From Ramlibacter sp. (GTDB taxonomy: Bacteria > Pseudomonadota > Gammaproteobacteria > Burkholderiales > Burkholderiaceae_C), in NCBI GenBank assembly GCA_023701085.1, contig JAMPXR010000096.1:1-8388 (forward strand): DNA of 8,388 bases, in the 5' to 3' direction. The position numbers and the translations under genes were made by a program. This document shows, piece after piece, positions 6,051-8,388 of this stretch (its first letter is position 1; every line of letters starts with the position of its first letter). The notes under the pieces are model-generated. The model was not told the DNA's origin. It made no database searches and saw only the letters and a list, made by a program, of their open reading frames with translations.

Positions 6051-6085
6051 CAAGTAAGCCCGTCATTCGACGTCAGGAGTCACAT

Positions 6086-8388
6086 ATGAAACTCAAGTTG
6101 GTTAGGTTGGGAACGGCGGCGTTGGCCGCGGTTGCCATGGCCTTGTCAGGCTGTGGCGGAGGAGGTGGAGGAGGAGACGATGGAGGCAGTCCGGGCACCG
6201 GACCGACGCAGCCGGTGCAGCAGACGCTGACCGCGGCGGCCGGCCAGGCGGCCAACGACACCGCGACCAACCCCACGGCCGCCTTCACCGTGCTGCAGGG
6301 CGCGGGCGTTCCCGCCGTCACCGTCAACAGCCCGCCGAAGGTGAACTTCGCGGTGTTCTCCGACGGTGCGGTCAAGCAGGGCCTGGCCTTGTCGAACGTG
6401 AGTTTCATCATCGCCAAGCTCGTTCCGGGCACCAACGGCGATCCGGACAAGTGGGTGAGCTACACCTACCGCACCGAATCCACGGCCAGCGGTGCCAACA
6501 ACACCGGCCCCGGCGGCAAGCCGGTGCTGGCGTCGGCGCTGCAGGCCACCAGCGACACCAAGCTGACGGGCACCAGCACCGCGGCCCTGACGCAGCTGGT
6601 CTACAACCCCGAGGGCTACTACACCTACACCTTCTCGACCGACATCAAGGACCCGACGAAGACCCAGGGCGTGACCTTCGAGCCGAACCTGACGCATCGC
6701 GTCGTGATCCAGCTGAGCTACACGAATGCGGCCGGCGCCACGATCCGCGTGAATCCGTACATGGACTTCACGCTCGACGCGAATGGCAAGTCGGTGCCCG
6801 CCACGGCGGCGCAGACGCGCCAGATGGTCGACATCAAGACCTGCAACGGCTGCCACGACAAGCTCGCGCTGCACGGCGGCGGACGCGTCGACACGCAGTT
6901 CTGCGTCATGTGCCACAACCCCAGCACGGTGGACGCGAACAGCGGCCTCAACCTGAACCTGGCCACGATGGTCCACAAGATCCACTCGGGCCGCGAGCTC
7001 CACGAAAACGGCGAGAACTATGTCATCTGGGGCAATGCCGCCAGCAAGCACGACTACTCCGAAGTCGGGTTCCCGCAGCCGACGCGTAACTGCACCGCCT
7101 GCCACACCGGCAGCAACCCGGTCACCCCGCAGGGCGACAACTGGAAGAGCAAGCCGACCAAGGAAGCGTGCCTGAGCTGCCACCAGTCCGGCTCCACCAG
7201 CGCCTGGTTTGCCAGCCACGTGACCACGCTCAAGCTGGGCGCGTCGGCCGCCGCCATCCCGAACTCCACCTGCGCTTCCTGCCACGGCCCGGCCGGCTCG
7301 TTCAGCCCGGAAAAGGCGCACTGGGTCCAGGAACTGGCGAATGCCTCCCTGTACAAGGGCGTGATCGAAAGCGTGACGGTCACCAAGGCCCCGACGGCGA
7401 CCGCCGCGGGCACCGCCGTCGTGAAGTACGCCGTCATCAACCCGGCCACCGGCGCGGCGTACAACCTGAGCGAAGGCTGCACCGGCCCCGCGACCAAGGA
7501 CCAGAAGGGCAACGCCCTGGCCGTCAGCTGCAACACCAACTACCGTTGGGACGCACAGCTCGATCCCACCAAGTACGGCAAGCCGCAGGACAAGTTCGGC
7601 ACGTTCTCCGTGCACATCGCCACCAACACGATGGCGCAGACGCTCGACGACGTCACCGGCACCGCCAACGGTCCCGCCGGCTACCTGGGCGTGAACGACG
7701 GCACGAACCGCTACAGCGCCGAAGTCACCCTGCCCGCCGGCTCCAAGGGCAACGCCCGCGCGATGCTGCTGGGTTCCGTGGCCGAACGCAGGCTCGACCC
7801 GCTCACGCGCGCCCCGGTCGGCGCCGTGCCGCCCACGAAGAACTCGGACCTGGCCTACGTGCCGGTGAAGAACGACATCTGGGACTTCACCGTGACGGGC
7901 ACGGGTGCCCGCGCCACCACGACGGCGCGCCGCCAGATCGTCGCGAACGACAACTGCAACAGCTGCCACGGCATCCTGGGCCTGCCGACCGGCCCGAATG
8001 AGCCCGACCATGCCGGCTTCCACAAGGGCGTGCGCAACAACTCTGAAGGCTGCTCCAACTGCCACAACGCCAACCAGGCGGGCGGCTACACCCTGATGAC
8101 GGACGGCAGCGTGGCGCCGGTCGCCGGCGACAGCCAGCTGCTGCCCGCCGACAACAAGAGCTCGTTCCTGCACGAGTCCTATCAGGCCAAGCGGTTCATC
8201 CACGGCATCCACGGCGGCGCCAAGCGCACGTTCCCGTTCACGCACTGCCTGACCACCGGCGGCGTGTACAACAAGGACGGCACGAGCACGACGGGCGGCA
8301 AGCCCCTGGGCAATGAGACCTGCTACAACTACCCGGGCGAAACGCTCAACTTCACGGCTGAAGTGGCCTACCCGGCGCAGCTCGGAAA
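6086..8388 (+). CDS. OmcA/MtrC-family outer-membrane decaheme c-type cytochrome lipoprotein (3' end beyond window)
   Basis: ATG 6086 follows AGGAG at 6075-6079; the frame stays open to the window end (767 complete codons). The signal peptide ends in a lipobox LSGC with lipid-modified Cys23, followed by a Gly/Asp-rich linker. Layout matches the four-domain MtrC/OmcA fold: a beta-rich domain (about 50-245) without haem; a pentaheme domain with CXXCH at Cys 253, 273, 336, 362 and 396; a second beta-rich domain (about 410-615); and a second haem domain with CXXCH at Cys 624 and 656, where three more are expected after the cut. The KIHSGREL segment and the paired FLHESYQAKRFIHGIHGG segment are typical of the family. 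Surface-exposed members pass electrons to metal oxides, flavins or electrodes. Non-haem cysteines 465/482 and 721/746 could form disulfides. No MtrA/MtrB partner is seen in the window. Confidence 0.92.
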   Translation, partial: MKLKLVRLGTAALAAVAMALSGCGGGGGGGDDGGSPGTGPTQPVQQTLTAAAGQAANDTATNPTAAFTVLQGAGVPAVTVNSPPKVNFAVFSDGAVKQGLALSNVSFIIAKLVPGTNGDPDKWVSYTYRTESTASGANNTGPGGKPVLASALQATSDTKLTGTSTAALTQLVYNPEGYYTYTFSTDIKDPTKTQGVTFEPNLTHRVVIQLSYTNAAGATIRVNPYMDFTLDANGKSVPATAAQTRQMVDIKTCNGCHDKLALHGGGRVDTQFCVMCHNPSTVDANSGLNLNLATMVHKIHSGRELHENGENYVIWGNAASKHDYSEVGFPQPTRNCTACHTGSNPVTPQGDNWKSKPTKEACLSCHQSGSTSAWFASHVTTLKLGASAAAIPNSTCASCHGPAGSFSPEKAHWVQELANASLYKGVIESVTVTKAPTATAAGTAVVKYAVINPATGAAYNLSEGCTGPATKDQKGNALAVSCNTNYRWDAQLDPTKYGKPQDKFGTFSVHIATNTMAQTLDDVTGTANGPAGYLGVNDGTNRYSAEVTLPAGSKGNARAMLLGSVAERRLDPLTRAPVGAVPPTKNSDLAYVPVKNDIWDFTVTGTGARATTTARRQIVANDNCNSCHGILGLPTGPNEPDHAGFHKGVRNNSEGCSNCHNANQAGGYTLMTDGSVAPVAGDSQLLPADNKSSFLHESYQAKRFIHGIHGGAKRTFPFTHCLTTGGVYNKDGTSTTGGKPLGNETCYNYPGETLNFTAEVAYPAQLG

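Larger units (their letters stand above)
5539..6085. other. 547-base intergenic region: terminator, second hairpin, FNR box and leader of the lipoprotein gene
   Basis: Besides the terminator (5628-5660), the hairpin (5728-5751) and the FNR box (5962-5975), each listed separately, I see no supported gene here. A weak stem-loop, GCCGC/GCGGC at 5546-5562, follows the zinc-ribbon gene without a T-tract. Short open frames on both strands lack Shine-Dalgarno sites and recognisable protein features. Composition drops in G+C toward 5940-6060, as expected for a promoter region. Confidence 0.6.

Noticed and set aside
5707..6066. A 119-codon minus-strand open frame covering the intergenic region and the FNR box
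   Set aside because: No Shine-Dalgarno precedes either Met, the C-terminal half is low-complexity Arg/Gly-rich, and it lies over the hairpin and the FNR box. A degraded gene relic cannot be fully excluded.
6146..8245. A 699-codon open frame on the minus strand opposite the decaheme lipoprotein gene
   Set aside because: It is a mirror of a high-G+C coding frame: the product is rich in Arg/Ala/Val/Gly with no recognisable domain, and the plus strand has a signal peptide, lipobox and seven CXXCH motifs in order.
1..8388. tRNA or rRNA genes, CRISPR arrays, insertion sequences, attachment sites
   Set aside because: I saw no tRNA cloverleaf, no regularly spaced direct repeats, no transposase frame and no terminal inverted repeats anywhere in the window.

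Overview
This window is a dense electron-transfer locus from a high-G+C Gram-negative bacterium. Third-position G/C bias, FNR/ANR-type boxes and an OmcA/MtrC-family lipoprotein fit a betaproteobacterium (Burkholderiales or Rhodocyclales-like), but this is an inference from style and gene families; no taxonomic marker gene is present.

Layout. (1) Positions 1-1042, minus strand: the N-terminal 347 residues of a membrane sensor with two membrane segments around a periplasmic Cache/PDC-like domain, then the first residues of a PAS-like domain; its output domain lies off the window. (2) Positions 1043-1297: a divergent intergenic region with an FNR/FixK-type palindrome (1134-1147). (3) Positions 1298-5538, plus strand: five genes that look like one expression unit. 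They are a CbcL-like nonaheme c / b-type cytochrome fusion, a monoheme class I cytochrome c without the usual methionine ligand, two tandem NapC/NirT/NrfH-type membrane tetraheme cytochromes, and a small zinc-ribbon membrane protein. A strong intrinsic terminator (5628-5660) closes the unit. Hairpins without T-tracts sit in the gaps around the monoheme gene. (4) Positions 5661-6085: non-coding, with a second hairpin and a perfect FNR box (5962-5975). (5) Positions 6086-8388: an outer-membrane decaheme lipoprotein of the OmcA/MtrC family, cut by the window end after seven of an expected ten haems.

How the parts may work together (inference): the CbcL-like protein and the two NapC-like proteins would take electrons from the quinol pool at the inner membrane, the small cytochrome would shuttle them in the periplasm, and the OmcA/MtrC-type lipoprotein would pass them to an extracellular acceptor such as Fe(III)/Mn(IV) oxides, flavins or humics. 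A porin-cytochrome (MtrA/MtrB-like) would be needed to cross the outer membrane; none is visible here, and the natural place to look is downstream. Reverse flow (Fe(II) oxidation) cannot be excluded. Both cytochrome units have an FNR-family box upstream, suggesting induction under low oxygen. I count 25 complete c-haem motifs in the window: 9 + 1 + 4 + 4 + 7, two of them CX3CH rather than CX2CH.

The most unusual points are the CX3CH first-haem motif in both NapC-like paralogues, the apparent His/His monoheme cytochrome, and the pairing of a Geobacter-type inner-membrane CbcL-like gate with a Shewanella-type outer-surface cytochrome.
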